Positions 29,533-42,043 are shown, counted from the first letter of the stretch. The stretch: DNA of 64,000 nucleotides from Pantoea phytobeneficialis (GCF_009728735.1 NZ_CP024636.1:4233629-4297628), one strand, 5' to 3'. The notes: a model not told the origin generated them from the sequence alone. A program made the numbers and translations.

Positions 29533-30180
29533 ATGACGATACGTGTAAGAAATCTGACCGGCGCTACCAAGTGGTCAATATTGTCATCAATAAAAATCAT
29601 TGGCATCGGTGTATTACAGCTTTCACTTCTGGCGCAAATATTACAGGCAAACGAGTTAAATTTACTTGCCGTTGCCATTGCATGTTTATTAGTTATAGAC
29701 ACATTAGCCGATCGCGGATTTGGCAACTCCGCTATTCGCAACCAAAATTTAAGCATCAGCGATCTCTCCGTTCTTTATTGGGGGAACATGTTGCTTGGGC
29801 TATTAATTTTCGCCGTCATGTTTATTGGTAGCGATCTTTTTAGCCGAATAATGAATCAGCCCGAACTGGCAATTATGCTGGAAATGATTTCGGTGATTTT
29901 CATTATTGTTCCGCAAGGGCAACATTACCGCGCCATATTGCAGCGAGAAAAACAATTCACTCGAATTGCATTTACAGAAATCTTGTCAGTGCTGGTTGGA
30001 CTGAGTGTGACCTTGTTCACCGTGTGGCTGACCCCTTCAGTACTCTGTGCTATCTGGGGTTACCTGGCGATGGTCTCAATTCGCATGCTGGTCTACTGCT
30101 ACTACGGCCGTTCATGGTTCCAACCTGAATACCGTTTTAGCCTGAAAAGCTTTGCCGGTATGCGAGCAAGAAACGGATAA
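29533..30180 (+). pseudogene. Truncated oligosaccharide flippase (MOP/Wzx-like), N-terminal half
   Basis: A 215-codon frame matching the first half of polysaccharide flippases such as WzxC/AmsL, which are usually about 480-490 aa. RNLTGATKWSILSSI, the region around DTLADRGFGNSAIRNQN, and about six hydrophobic segments are visible; it stops after FSLKSFAGMRARNG. No continuation is seen in other frames before a strong terminator at 30230. No glycosyltransferase genes are nearby. It is most likely a remnant of an exopolysaccharide or O-antigen locus, although an expressed half-transporter cannot be excluded. Start chosen at the ATG after GAGCAGAG; an upstream start at 29500 is possible. Confidence 0.65.
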
Positions 30181-30229
30181 TAAAAACAAGTCTGTATGGT
30201 GGGCTCTGGGCATCTGAGAGGATGCGTTC

Positions 30230-30260
30230 GCGTGCTGCTTGCCAGCACGCTTTTTTCTTT
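30230..30260 (+). terminator. Strong intrinsic terminator after the flippase fragment
   Basis: GCGTGCTG-CTTGC-CAGCACGC followed by TTTTTTCTTTT. One of the best terminators in the window, 50 nt after the truncated gene. Confidence 0.9.
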
Positions 30261-30505
30261 TCCACGCCGGCAACTACCCCCCTTCTGTCCACATGCGTTA
30301 AGCCGGATTGGCGCATACTGAACACACCTTTCACATCATTTTTTATAATGCGAATAAGAAACATCTATCCTCACACCCCCGTAAAACAGGCCTTATAAAG
30401 CCACTAATATCAAAACAACTAATCCGATGTCACTTTTTTAGAAAATCTCAGTGGTCTACACTCTGGGAAGTCTTTAGCCTTGCCGCCAATTATCTGGAGT
30501 GCTCT
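30261..30505 (+). promoter_or_regulatory. Non-coding region upstream of yicG
   Basis: About 245 bp without a gene. A TACACT -10-like element at 30457-30462 with a T-rich -35 could drive yicG; this is weak evidence. Nothing else is recognised. Confidence 0.3.
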
Positions 30506-33669
<3,164 letters not shown>

Positions 33670-33723
33670 ATTCACTTTCAGTATTATGCCCAGTCATTTC
33701 TTCATCTGTGGAGTAGCACACCT

Positions 33724-33999
33724 ATGGCACGCGTAACCGTTCAGGACGCAGTAGAAAAAATTGGTAACCGTTTTGACCTGGTGTTGGTCGCTGCACGTCG
33801 TGCACGTCAGATGCAGGTAGGCGGCAAAGATCCGCTGGTTCCGGAAGAAAACGATAAAGCCACCGTTATCGCGCTGCGCGAAATCGAAGAAGGTCTGATC
33901 ACCAACCAGATTCTGGATGTGCGTGATCGTCAGGAACAGCAAGAGCAGGAAGCCGCTGAATTACAAGCCGTTACCGCTATCGCTGAAGGTCGTCGTTAA
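33724..33999 (+). CDS. rpoZ: RNA polymerase omega subunit
   Basis: A 91-aa subunit nearly identical to E. coli omega: [20 protein letters not shown] at the start and a Gln/Glu-rich C-terminus ending AIAEGRR. It helps assemble beta-prime and forms part of ppGpp site 1. It lies directly upstream of spoT, as in other gamma-proteobacteria. Confidence 0.98.
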   Translation: MARVTVQDAVEKIGNRFDLVLVAARRARQMQVGGKDPLVPEENDKATVIALREIEEGLITNQILDVRDRQEQQEQEAAELQAVTAIAEGRR

Positions 34000-34019
34000 C
34001 AGCAGCCTGCAGGTCAACC

Positions 34020-36128
34020 TTGTATCTGTTTGAAAGCCTCAATCAACTGATTGAAAAATACTTGCCTGAGGAGCAAATCAAGCGCCTCAAGCAAGCTTAT
34101 CTTGTCGCGCGTGATGCCCACGAGGGACAAACACGCTCCAGCGGTGAGCCTTATATCACCCATCCTGTTGCCGTTGCCTGCATTCTGGCCGAGATGAAAC
34201 TCGACCACGAAACGCTGATGGCCGCGTTGCTGCATGATGTTATCGAAGATACCCCCGCAACTTACCAGGACATGGAACAACTGTTTGGCAAAAGCGTTGC
34301 CGAACTGGTTGAAGGGGTGTCAAAACTCGATAAGTTGAAGTTCAGGGATAAGAAAGAAGCCCAGGCTGAAAACTTCCGCAAAATGATCATGGCGATGGTG
34401 CAGGACATCCGCGTCATTCTGATCAAACTGGCTGACCGCACCCATAACATGCGCACGCTTGGCTCGCTGCGACCGGATAAACGCCGTCGTATCGCACGAG
34501 AAACCCTCGAAATTTATAGCCCGCTGGCCCACCGTCTCGGTATTCATCACCTGAAAACCGAGCTGGAGGAGCTGGGCTTTGAAGCGTTGTACCCGAACCG
34601 CTATCGGGTCATCAAAGAGGTGGTTAAAGCGGCGCGCGGTAACCGTAAAGAGATGATCCAGAAGATTCTTTCTGAGATTGACGGCCGCCTGCAAGAGGCT
34701 GGGATTCCCTGTCGCGTCAGTGGCCGTGAGAAGCATCTTTATTCGATCTACCGCAAAATGCATCTGAAAGAGCAACGATTTCACTCGATCATGGATATTT
34801 ACGCCTTTCGCGTCATCGTGAAAGATTTAGATACCTGCTATCGCGTACTCGGACAGATGCACAGTCTGTACAAACCGCGTCCTGGACGCGTCAAAGATTA
34901 CATCGCTATCCCCAAGGCCAACGGCTATCAATCTTTGCATACCTCGATGATTGGCCCGCACGGCGTGCCGGTTGAGGTGCAAATCCGTACCGAAGATATG
35001 GATCAGATGGCGGAAATGGGGGTTGCGGCACACTGGGCCTATAAACAGGCCGGTGAAAGCGGCACCACCGCGCAAGTACGTGCCCAGCGCTGGCTGCAAA
35101 GCCTGCTGGAGTTGCAGCAAAGCGCGGGAAGCTCCTTTGAATTTATTGAAAGCGTGAAATCAGATCTCTTCCCGGACGAGATTTATGTGTTCACGCCTGA
35201 AGGCCGCATTGTCGAACTGCCCGCTGGCGCAACACCTGTCGACTTTGCCTATGCGGTCCATACCGATATTGGCCATGCCTGTGTCGGCGCACGCGTTGAT
35301 CGCCAGCCTTATCCGCTGTCGCAGCCACTCACCAGCGGGCAAACCATCGAAATTATTACCGCGCCGGGTGCCCGACCCAACGCCGCCTGGCTTAACTTTG
35401 TCGTCAGTTCCAAAGCGCGCGCCAAGATTCGCCAGTTGCTGAAAAACCTCAAACGCGAAGATTCTGTTAACCTCGGCCGTCGCCTGCTCAGCCATGCGCT
35501 GGGTGGTAGCCGTAAACTGGCTGAAATTCCGGCAGAAAATATCCAGCGCGAGCTGGAACGCATGAAGTTGACCAGTATGGATGATCTCCTGGCGGAAATT
35601 GGTCTGGGGAACGCGATGAGCGTAGTGGTGGCGAAAAATCTGCTGCAATCAGAGAACTCAGCACCACTCGTCAGCAACAAACGTAATAAGTTGCCGATTA
35701 AAGGTGCTGATGGTGTCCTGATTACCTTCGCCAAATGCTGCCGTCCGATTCCGGGCGATCCGATCGTTGCACACGTCAGCCCTGGTAAAGGCCTGGTGGT
35801 GCACCACGAGTCCTGCCGCAATATTCGCGGCTACCAGAAAGAACCAGAAAAGTTCATGCCGGTAGAATGGGATAAAGTGACCGATCAGGAATTTGTCGCC
35901 GAAATTAAAGTCGACATGTTCAACCATCAGGGCGCGCTGGCAAACCTGACCGCGGCCATCAATACCGCCGGTTCAAACATTCAAAGTCTCAATACCGAAG
36001 AACGAGACGGCCGTGTTTATAGCGCCTTTATCCGTCTGACCGCGCACGATCGCGTCCATCTGGCTAACATTATGCGTAAAATTCGCGTAATGCCCGATGT
36101 GATTAAAGTTCACCGAAATCGTAATTAG
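34020..36128 (+). CDS. spoT: Bifunctional (p)ppGpp synthetase/hydrolase
   Basis: The 702-aa stringent-response enzyme. The N-terminal HD hydrolase domain has HPVAVACILAEMKLD and ALLHDVIEDTPATY, and the weak synthetase domain has PRPGRVKDYIAIPKANGYQS. A TGS domain (about residues 388-450, DEIYVFTPEGRIVELPAGAT), a zinc/RIS region with FAKCCRPIPGD, and a C-terminal ACT domain follow. The start codon is TTG, with AGGT upstream, as I recall for the E. coli gene. Twenty nt after rpoZ and 3 nt before trmH. Confidence 0.98.
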   Translation: MYLFESLNQLIEKYLPEEQIKRLKQAYLVARDAHEGQTRSSGEPYITHPVAVACILAEMKLDHETLMAALLHDVIEDTPATYQDMEQLFGKSVAELVEGVSKLDKLKFRDKKEAQAENFRKMIMAMVQDIRVILIKLADRTHNMRTLGSLRPDKRRRIARETLEIYSPLAHRLGIHHLKTELEELGFEALYPNRYRVIKEVVKAARGNRKEMIQKILSEIDGRLQEAGIPCRVSGREKHLYSIYRKMHLKEQRFHSIMDIYAFRVIVKDLDTCYRVLGQMHSLYKPRPGRVKDYIAIPKANGYQSLHTSMIGPHGVPVEVQIRTEDMDQMAEMGVAAHWAYKQAGESGTTAQVRAQRWLQSLLELQQSAGSSFEFIESVKSDLFPDEIYVFTPEGRIVELPAGATPVDFAYAVHTDIGHACVGARVDRQPYPLSQPLTSGQTIEIITAPGARPNAAWLNFVVSSKARAKIRQLLKNLKREDSVNLGRRLLSHALGGSRKLAEIPAENIQRELERMKLTSMDDLLAEIGLGNAMSVVVAKNLLQSENSAPLVSNKRNKLPIKGADGVLITFAKCCRPIPGDPIVAHVSPGKGLVVHHESCRNIRGYQKEPEKFMPVEWDKVTDQEFVAEIKVDMFNHQGALANLTAAINTAGSNIQSLNTEERDGRVYSAFIRLTAHDRVHLANIMRKIRVMPDVIKVHRNRN

Positions 36129-36131
36129 TGC

Positions 36132-36827
36132 ATGAACGATCAACGTTTTGCTCGTATCCGCGAGATGCTGGCCCTGCGCCAGCACGATCTCACCGTCTGT
36201 ATGGAACAGGTGCATAAGCCGCACAATGTCTCGGCGGTAATTCGCACGGCCGATGCTGTCGGTATCCATGAGGTCCATGCGGTCTGGCCCAGCGTGCGCA
36301 TGCGCACCATGGTATCGGCCTCCGCTGGTAGCAACAGTTGGGTGAAGGTCAAAACGCATCGCAATATCGCTGAAGCCGTATCCCATCTGAAGACGCAGGG
36401 TATGCAGGTGCTGGCGACGAACCTGTCGGCCAAGGCCGTGGATTTTCGCGAGATCAATTACACACGTCCCACCTGTATTCTGATGGGTCAGGAAAAAACC
36501 GGTATCACCGCAGAAGCGCTGGCCCTCGCGGATCAGGACATCATTATCCCAATGGTTGGCATGGTGCAGTCGCTTAATGTCTCAGTCGCTTCCGCGCTGA
36601 TTCTGTATGAAGCACAACGCCAGCGACAAAATGCCGGTATGTACCAGCGTACCTACAGTTTGCTGGATGAAGAGGAGCAGCAGCGCCTGCTGTTCGAAGG
36701 GGGTTACCCGGTTCTGGCACGCGTGGCGAAGCAAAAAGGATTGCCCTATCCGCACATCAACGACCTCGGTGAAGTGGAAGCCGATGCCGAATGGTGGGCA
36801 ACAATGCAAGCGACGGGCAAAAAATGA
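36132..36827 (+). CDS. trmH: tRNA (guanosine-18-2'-O)-methyltransferase
   Basis: A 231-aa SPOUT methyltransferase (SpoU) that methylates Gm18 of tRNA. The knot motifs are visible: NVSAVIRTADAVGIHEVHAV (motif 1, with the catalytic Arg), ILMGQEKTGITAEAL (motif 2), and IIPMVGMVQSLNVSVASAL (motif 3, SAM pocket). The ATGA overlap with recG gives coupled translation. Confidence 0.97.
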   Translation: MNDQRFARIREMLALRQHDLTVCMEQVHKPHNVSAVIRTADAVGIHEVHAVWPSVRMRTMVSASAGSNSWVKVKTHRNIAEAVSHLKTQGMQVLATNLSAKAVDFREINYTRPTCILMGQEKTGITAEALALADQDIIIPMVGMVQSLNVSVASALILYEAQRQRQNAGMYQRTYSLLDEEEQQRLLFEGGYPVLARVAKQKGLPYPHINDLGEVEADAEWWATMQATGKK

Positions 36828-38902
36828 AAGGCCGTCTGCTGGATGCCATCCCGCTCAGTACCCTGACCGGCGTCGGCGCCAGCCAGGCGGCGAAACTGGC
36901 CAAAATTGGCCTGTTTACCATCCAGGATCTGCTGCTGCACCTGCCGCTGCGCTACGAAGATCGCACCCAACTCTATCGTATTAATGACCTGCTGCCGGGC
37001 ATCTGGGCCACGGTGGAAGGGGAAGTGCTGAGCAGTGAAATCACCTTTGGCCGCCGCCGTATGCTGGTGTGCCAAATCAGCGATGGCACTGGCGTGCTGA
37101 CCATGCGCTTCTTCAACTTCAATGCCGGGATGAAAAACAGCCTGGCGTCAGGCCGTCGCGTCACTGCTTACGGCGAGATTAAACGCGGTCAGCGCGGTGC
37201 AGAGATTATCCATCCCGAATATCGCATTCAGGGCGAACACAGCAGCGTTGAGTTGCAGGAAACCCTGACGCCGGTTTATCCCACCACCGAAGGTATCCGC
37301 CAGGCAACGCTGCGCAACCTGACCGATCAGGCGCTGGCGCTGCTGGAAACCTGCGCCATTGCCGAGCTGTTGCCGCCAGAACTGAGCGGTGGATTGATTA
37401 GCCTGCCAGACGCATTGCGTACTCTGCATCGCCCGCCACCTGATTTGCGTCTGAGCGAGCTGGAAACGGGCCGTCATCCGGCACAGCGCCGGTTAATTAT
37501 GGAAGAACTGCTGGCACATAACCTCAGCATGTTGGCAGTGCGCGCTGGTGCACAGCGCCATCACGCACTGCCGATGCCGGCCAATCATCAGTTGGTCGAT
37601 AAATTGCTGGCCGCCCTGCCGTTCTCCCCTACCGGCGCGCAGCAACGGGTGGTCGCGGAAATTGAGCGCGATCTGGCACACGACTTCCCGATGATGCGTC
37701 TGGTGCAAGGCGATGTGGGATCGGGCAAAACGTTGGTCGCGGCAATGGCTGCGTTAAATGTGATTGCCCACGACAAGCAGGTGGCGCTGATGGCCCCCAC
37801 CGAATTGCTCGCCGAACAGCACGCTAATAATTTCCGCCAATGGTTTGCGCCTCTCGGTATTGAGGTGGGCTGGCTGGCGGGTAAGCAAAAAGGTAAGGCT
37901 CGTCAGGCGCAGCAGGAGGCGATTGCCAGCGGGCAGGTAGCGATGGTGGTCGGTACCCATGCGCTGTTTCAGGAGCAGGTACAATTTAACGGCATGGCGT
38001 TGGTGATTATCGATGAACAGCACCGTTTTGGCGTCCACCAGCGTCTGGCACTCTGGGAAAAGGGCGAAGAACAGGGTTTTCATCCGCATCAGCTAATCAT
38101 GACCGCGACACCGATTCCACGCACCCTGGCGATGACCGCCTACGCGGATCTCGATACTTCTACCATTGATGAGTTACCGCCAGGCCGAACCCCGGTCACC
38201 ACCGTCGCGATCCCCGACAGCCGCCGTAACGATATCATCACGCGTGTGCAAAGCGCCTGCCAGGAAGGTCGTCAGGCGTATTGGGTCTGTACACTGATTG
38301 AAGAGTCTGAGCTGCTGGAAGCACAGGCGGCCGAAGCGACCTGGCAAGAGCTAAAAGTCGCGTTGCCGGATCTCCAGGTCGGGCTGGTGCATGGCCGTAT
38401 GAAACCGGCTGAAAAGCAGGCGGTGATGCAGGCATTTAAAGCCAATGAAATCCAACTGCTGGTCGCCACGACGGTCATCGAGGTTGGAGTGGATGTGCCG
38501 AACGCCAGTCTGATGATCATCGAAAACCCGGAACGCCTCGGCCTTGCACAGCTGCATCAGTTACGTGGACGTGTCGGGCGCGGTGCGATCGCCTCGCATT
38601 GTGTGTTGCTGTACAAAGCACCGCTAAGTAAAACGGCACAAAAGCGTTTGCAGGTGTTGCGTGACAGCAACGACGGCTTTGTTATCGCCCAGCATGATCT
38701 GGAGATTCGTGGTCCCGGTGAACTGCTTGGCACGCGCCAGACCGGTAACGCCGAGTTCAAAGTCGCCGATTTGCTGCGTGATCAGGGCATGATCCCAGAA
38801 GTTCAGCGCGTGGCACGCCATATCCACCAGCATTATCCTGAGCAGGCCGTGGCGTTGATTGAGCGCTGGCTACCGGAAACCGAACGCTACAGCAACGCGT
38901 AG
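36824..38902 (+). CDS. recG: ATP-dependent DNA helicase RecG
   Basis: A 692-aa branch-migration helicase that reverses stalled forks and processes R-loops. The N-terminal wedge/OB domain carries LPLRYEDRTQLY. The helicase core has Walker A LVQGDVGSGKTLVAAMAAL, the DEQH box IIDEQHRFGVHQR, motif III MTATPIPRTLAMTAY, and motif VI QLRGRVGRG. The start ATG overlaps the trmH stop. The TAG stop codon lies within the left arm of a palindromic repeat (copy 3). Confidence 0.97.
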   Translation: MKGRLLDAIPLSTLTGVGASQAAKLAKIGLFTIQDLLLHLPLRYEDRTQLYRINDLLPGIWATVEGEVLSSEITFGRRRMLVCQISDGTGVLTMRFFNFNAGMKNSLASGRRVTAYGEIKRGQRGAEIIHPEYRIQGEHSSVELQETLTPVYPTTEGIRQATLRNLTDQALALLETCAIAELLPPELSGGLISLPDALRTLHRPPPDLRLSELETGRHPAQRRLIMEELLAHNLSMLAVRAGAQRHHALPMPANHQLVDKLLAALPFSPTGAQQRVVAEIERDLAHDFPMMRLVQGDVGSGKTLVAAMAALNVIAHDKQVALMAPTELLAEQHANNFRQWFAPLGIEVGWLAGKQKGKARQAQQEAIASGQVAMVVGTHALFQEQVQFNGMALVIIDEQHRFGVHQRLALWEKGEEQGFHPHQLIMTATPIPRTLAMTAYADLDTSTIDELPPGRTPVTTVAIPDSRRNDIITRVQSACQEGRQAYWVCTLIEESELLEAQAAEATWQELKVALPDLQVGLVHGRMKPAEKQAVMQAFKANEIQLLVATTVIEVGVDVPNASLMIIENPERLGLAQLHQLRGRVGRGAIASHCVLLYKAPLSKTAQKRLQVLRDSNDGFVIAQHDLEIRGPGELLGTRQTGNAEFKVADLLRDQGMIPEVQRVARHIHQHYPEQAVALIERWLPETERYSNA

Positions 38903-38959
38903 CGGCACGATTTCGTGCGTGTTGCAGGAAAACCCCGCACGATACATCGCGTCGCTACG
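38898..38959. repeat. Palindromic intergenic repeat, copy 3 (diverged)
   Basis: Arms 38898-38918 and 38937-38959 keep the ends CGTAGCGGC and GTCGCTACG, but the inner core has changed to GCACGA-type on both sides, partly compensated so that pairing is kept. It begins inside recG and supplies its TAG stop. Confidence 0.85.
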
Positions 38960-38965
38960 AATGGG

Positions 38966-39454
38966 TCAGGTCCCCGTGTTTTTATCACGCTCCAGCGCGG
39001 TAAAATCCCCGACAAATTTTTGCAGTAACCGCGCCAGCTCAACACGCTCATTCTCCTGCCACGCCTGAAACACCTCACCGTAAATCCTGCTCCGTGCCGC
39101 ATCGATTTTGTCGGTCATCACTTTACCCGCAGCCGTAATGACCGCTTCATTGACGCGCTTGTCCTTTGTATTCTTCTGGCGCTGCGCCAGACCAATTTCC
39201 TCCAGCTTCGCGACCTGTCGACTGACGGTGGTGTAGTCACGCCCAACCCGATCCGCCAGTTCAACCACACCAATCGGACCGAAACGACTGATCTGCACCA
39301 GCAGCGGAAACAGCGCTCGATCAAGCTGAATATTGGATTCTTTTATTAGTAATTCATCACGTTGTGGGCGGTTGAACGTCCCAACAATGGTCAGTAACGC
39401 ATTGTGCAGATCATCGAAAGCTGAACTATTATGTGTATTTTGCACACTTTTCAT
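38966..39454 (-). CDS. MarR-family transcriptional regulator
   Basis: A 162-aa winged-helix regulator. The recognition region is VVELADRVGRDYTTVSRQVA followed by the wing KNTKDKRVNEAVITAAG; flanking helices form the dimer interface. Divergent from a zinc-free quinone oxidoreductase-type gene, which it very probably controls. Two near-identical operator-like sites lie in the intergenic region; one (39430-39447) falls inside its own first codons if the ATG at 39454 is the start. An ATG three codons earlier (39463) is also possible; neither has a strong ribosome site. Confidence 0.88.
   Translation of the reverse strand: MKSVQNTHNSSAFDDLHNALLTIVGTFNRPQRDELLIKESNIQLDRALFPLLVQISRFGPIGVVELADRVGRDYTTVSRQVAKLEEIGLAQRQKNTKDKRVNEAVITAAGKVMTDKIDAARSRIYGEVFQAWQENERVELARLLQKFVGDFTALERDKNTGT
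39430..39447 (-). promoter_or_regulatory. MarR-type operator A
   Basis: TATGTGTATTTTGCACAC, an imperfect dyad (TGTGTA/TGCACA) within the first codons of the MarR gene. It matches operator B at 17 of 18 positions in inverted orientation. Confidence 0.65.
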
Positions 39455-39480
39455 TGACGGCATCCAGAGACAGGAATAAT

Positions 39481-39498
39481 GTGTGCATAATACACATA
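39481..39498 (+). promoter_or_regulatory. MarR-type operator B
   Basis: Its reverse complement reads TATGTGTATTATGCACAC. It lies just downstream of a TTGACG (39454-39459) and TAATGT promoter-like pair and 27 bp before the oxidoreductase ATG, well placed to block transcription. Confidence 0.7.
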
Positions 39499-39524
39499 TA
39501 TTCCGATTAACTGAAGGTGAAAAC

Positions 39525-40460
39525 ATGAAAGCAGCAATAGTTTCCGCAGCAGGCGAACTGCCGGTATACGGCGATTTCCCTGAACCTCAAGCCGATGACC
39601 ACCAGGTTGTGGTCACAGTCAAAGCCGCCGCCATTAGCCAGTTGGCGAAGGCGCGTGCCGCAGGTTCCCATTACAGCTCGGCCACGCACTATCCGTTTAT
39701 TACCGGGATCGATGGCACCGGTTATCTCAACAATGGCGACCCGGTGTACTTCCTGGCATTTAACGCCCCCTGGGGAAGTATGGCGGAAAAAACACGGGTG
39801 CCCACCGAGGCTATCGTCCCGCTACCGAAAACGCTGGATCCGGTGCTGGCTGCTGCACTTGCCAATCCGGGTATGTCCTCGTGGGCGGCTTTAACGCGTC
39901 GCGCACGTTTACTACAAGGCGAAACCGTGCTAATCAATGGCGCAACCGGGACATCAGGTGGACTGGCAGTGCGTATCGCGCGTCATCTTGGTGCCGGAAA
40001 AATTATTGCCACCGGACGCAACCGTGCGGTGCTGGAACAACTTCACACCCAGGGGGCAGATATTACGCTGACCCTTGATGCGTTACCGACCGCTCTGCCC
40101 GCGCTGATGGCTGACGGCATTGATGTGGTGCTGGATTATCTGTGGGGCCAGAGCGCGCTCGATATCATGCAGGCGGCGGTGGCCGGTGGTGAGAAGGTGG
40201 TCCGTTTTGTGCAAATTGGTTCCCTCAGCGGCCAGGAGATCTCATTGCACAGCAAGTTACTGCGCTCCTCTGGGCTGACCCTAATGGGCAGCGGCCTCGG
40301 TAGCGTATCCAATAGCGAACTGGTGGCTTGTATCGGCGAGCTACTGACAGCCGCAGCGCAAAGCGATTTTTCGATTCCCTTCCAGATGCGACCACTGAGT
40401 GAAGTCCATAGCGCCTGGGGTGAAGACGATAGCCGTTGCCGTACGGTATTTACGCTCTGA
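39525..40460 (+). CDS. Zinc-independent quinone oxidoreductase-like MDR protein
   Basis: A 311-aa medium-chain reductase lacking the zinc ligands of alcohol dehydrogenases. The NADPH-binding loop is LINGATGTSGGLAVRIARHL (about residues 140-160) followed by IIATGRNRAVLEQL; the N-terminal GroES-like fold has ITGIDGTGYL. It probably reduces a quinone or enone, giving electrophile protection. Start chosen at the ATG with AAGGTGA upstream. Divergent MarR regulator and shared operators suggest induction by the regulator's ligand. Confidence 0.87.
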   Translation: MKAAIVSAAGELPVYGDFPEPQADDHQVVVTVKAAAISQLAKARAAGSHYSSATHYPFITGIDGTGYLNNGDPVYFLAFNAPWGSMAEKTRVPTEAIVPLPKTLDPVLAAALANPGMSSWAALTRRARLLQGETVLINGATGTSGGLAVRIARHLGAGKIIATGRNRAVLEQLHTQGADITLTLDALPTALPALMADGIDVVLDYLWGQSALDIMQAAVAGGEKVVRFVQIGSLSGQEISLHSKLLRSSGLTLMGSGLGSVSNSELVACIGELLTAAAQSDFSIPFQMRPLSEVHSAWGEDDSRCRTVFTL

Positions 40461-40473
40461 GGTGGTGAGGGGC

Positions 40474-40489
40474 ATTGCAAACGTTTGCT
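40474..40489 (+). promoter_or_regulatory. PurR box upstream of xanP
   Basis: ATTGCAAACGTTTGCT contains the perfect palindrome GCAAACGTTTGC, the core of the PurR operator. It overlaps the -35 side of a possible promoter (TTTGCT-17-TAAAAT, 40484-40512), 55 bp before the xanP start. Confidence 0.8.
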
Positions 40490-40544
40490 TTCATTCGGCA
40501 TCGGTTTAAAATCGCCCCCTTTGTTGTGATTGAGAACGTCCACC

Positions 40545-41924
40545 ATGTCCGTCGATACCGCTGAACCCCGCCAGCCTGCCAATGCGGCAAAAAGTGAACT
40601 GATTTACCGTCTTGAAGATCGCCCACCGTTGCCACAAACACTGTTTGCTGCCTGCCAGCATCTGCTGGCGATGTTTGTCGCGGTAATTACCCCCGCGCTG
40701 CTGATTTGTCAGGCGCTGGGCCTGCCGGCACAGGACACCCAGCACATTATTAGCATGTCGCTGTTTGCCTCTGGCGTCGCATCGATTCTGCAAATCAAAA
40801 CCTGGGGACCGGTCGGTTCCGGGCTGCTGTCAATTCAGGGCACCAGTTTTAACTTTGTCAGCCCGTTGATTATGGGTGGCATGGCGCTGAAAAATGGAGG
40901 GGCCGATATTCCCACCATGATGGCAGCGCTATTTGGAACGCTGATGGTCGCCTCCTGCACCGAGATGGTGCTGTCCCGCGTGCTGCATCTGGCTCGTCGC
41001 ATTATCACGCCGCTGGTTTCTGGCATTGTGGTGATGATCATCGGTTTGTCGCTGATTCAGGTTGGGCTAACCTCCATCGGCGGTGGTTTTGCAGCCATGA
41101 ACGATCACAGTTTTGGCGCACCGAAAAACCTGCTGCTGGCTGGCGCGGTGTTGTTGGTGATTATTCTGCTCAACCGTCAGCGCAATCCTTATTTGCGTGT
41201 CGCCTCGCTGGTGATCGCTATGGCCGTTGGCTATTTGCTGGCATGGGCGTTAGGTATGCTGCCGGAAAATACCACCCCGACCAATCAGGCGCTGGTTTCG
41301 GTGCCATCACCGCTCTACTACGGCCTTGGTTTTGACTGGAATCTGCTGATTCCGTTGATGTTGGTATTTATGGTGACCTCCCTGGAAACCATCGGCGATA
41401 TTACCGCCACCTCGGACGTTTCTGAACAACCGGTGAGCGGCCCGCTGTATATGAAACGCCTGAAAGGGGGCGTGCTGGCCAATGGTCTTAACTCTTTTGT
41501 ATCCGCATTGTTCAATACGTTTCCAAACTCCTGTTTTGGCCAGAATAATGGCGTGATCCAGCTGACCGGTGTGGCCAGCCGCTATGTGGGCTTTGTGGTG
41601 GCACTGATGTTGATTGTGCTCGGGTTGTTCCCGGCGGTCAGCGGATTTGTGCAGCACATTCCTGAACCGGTACTGGGCGGCGCAACGATAGTGATGTTTG
41701 GTACGATCGCGGCTTCCGGGGTACGCATCGTTTCTCGCGAGCCATTGAATCGCCGCGCGATTATGATTATCGCGCTGTCGCTGGCTGTTGGCCTTGGTGT
41801 TTCTCAGCAGCCACTGATTCTGCAATTCGCGCCAGACTGGCTGAAAACCCTGCTTTCATCAGGCATTGCCGCTGGCGGTATCACCGCTATCGTGCTCAAT
41901 CTCGTCTTCCCCCAGGAAAAGTAA
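40545..41924 (+). CDS. xanP: Xanthine permease XanP
   Basis: An NCS2-family H+ symporter of 459 aa (E. coli XanP, YicE, 463) taking up xanthine across the inner membrane. Signature stretches are [35 protein letters not shown], the substrate site in [20 protein letters not shown], and [19 protein letters not shown]. About fourteen membrane segments. The start MSVDTAEP matches the E. coli start. A PurR-type operator upstream suggests repression when purines are plentiful. A terminator follows the gene. Confidence 0.96.
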   Translation: MSVDTAEPRQPANAAKSELIYRLEDRPPLPQTLFAACQHLLAMFVAVITPALLICQALGLPAQDTQHIISMSLFASGVASILQIKTWGPVGSGLLSIQGTSFNFVSPLIMGGMALKNGGADIPTMMAALFGTLMVASCTEMVLSRVLHLARRIITPLVSGIVVMIIGLSLIQVGLTSIGGGFAAMNDHSFGAPKNLLLAGAVLLVIILLNRQRNPYLRVASLVIAMAVGYLLAWALGMLPENTTPTNQALVSVPSPLYYGLGFDWNLLIPLMLVFMVTSLETIGDITATSDVSEQPVSGPLYMKRLKGGVLANGLNSFVSALFNTFPNSCFGQNNGVIQLTGVASRYVGFVVALMLIVLGLFPAVSGFVQHIPEPVLGGATIVMFGTIAASGVRIVSREPLNRRAIMIIALSLAVGLGVSQQPLILQFAPDWLKTLLSSGIAAGGITAIVLNLVFPQEK

Positions 41925-41931
41925 TACTCAC

Positions 41932-41949
41932 GGCAGGCTGAGGCCTGCC
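41932..41949 (+). terminator. Terminator after xanP
   Basis: GGCAGGC-TGAG-GCCTGCC followed by TGATATTTAT, 8 nt after the xanP stop. Confidence 0.65.
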
Positions 41950-42043
41950 TGATATTTATCCGCTTTTACATCCAGGCTGTTGAGCTGTAACGGTAATTCA
42001 GGCATAACAACCTCTTACCGGATAAAAGATCGGGATGGATGCA

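Noticed and set aside
30308..30505. N-terminal extension of yicG by 66 codons
   Set aside because: The extension is AT-rich, lacks family similarity, and the downstream ATG has GGAG and gives the E. coli length.
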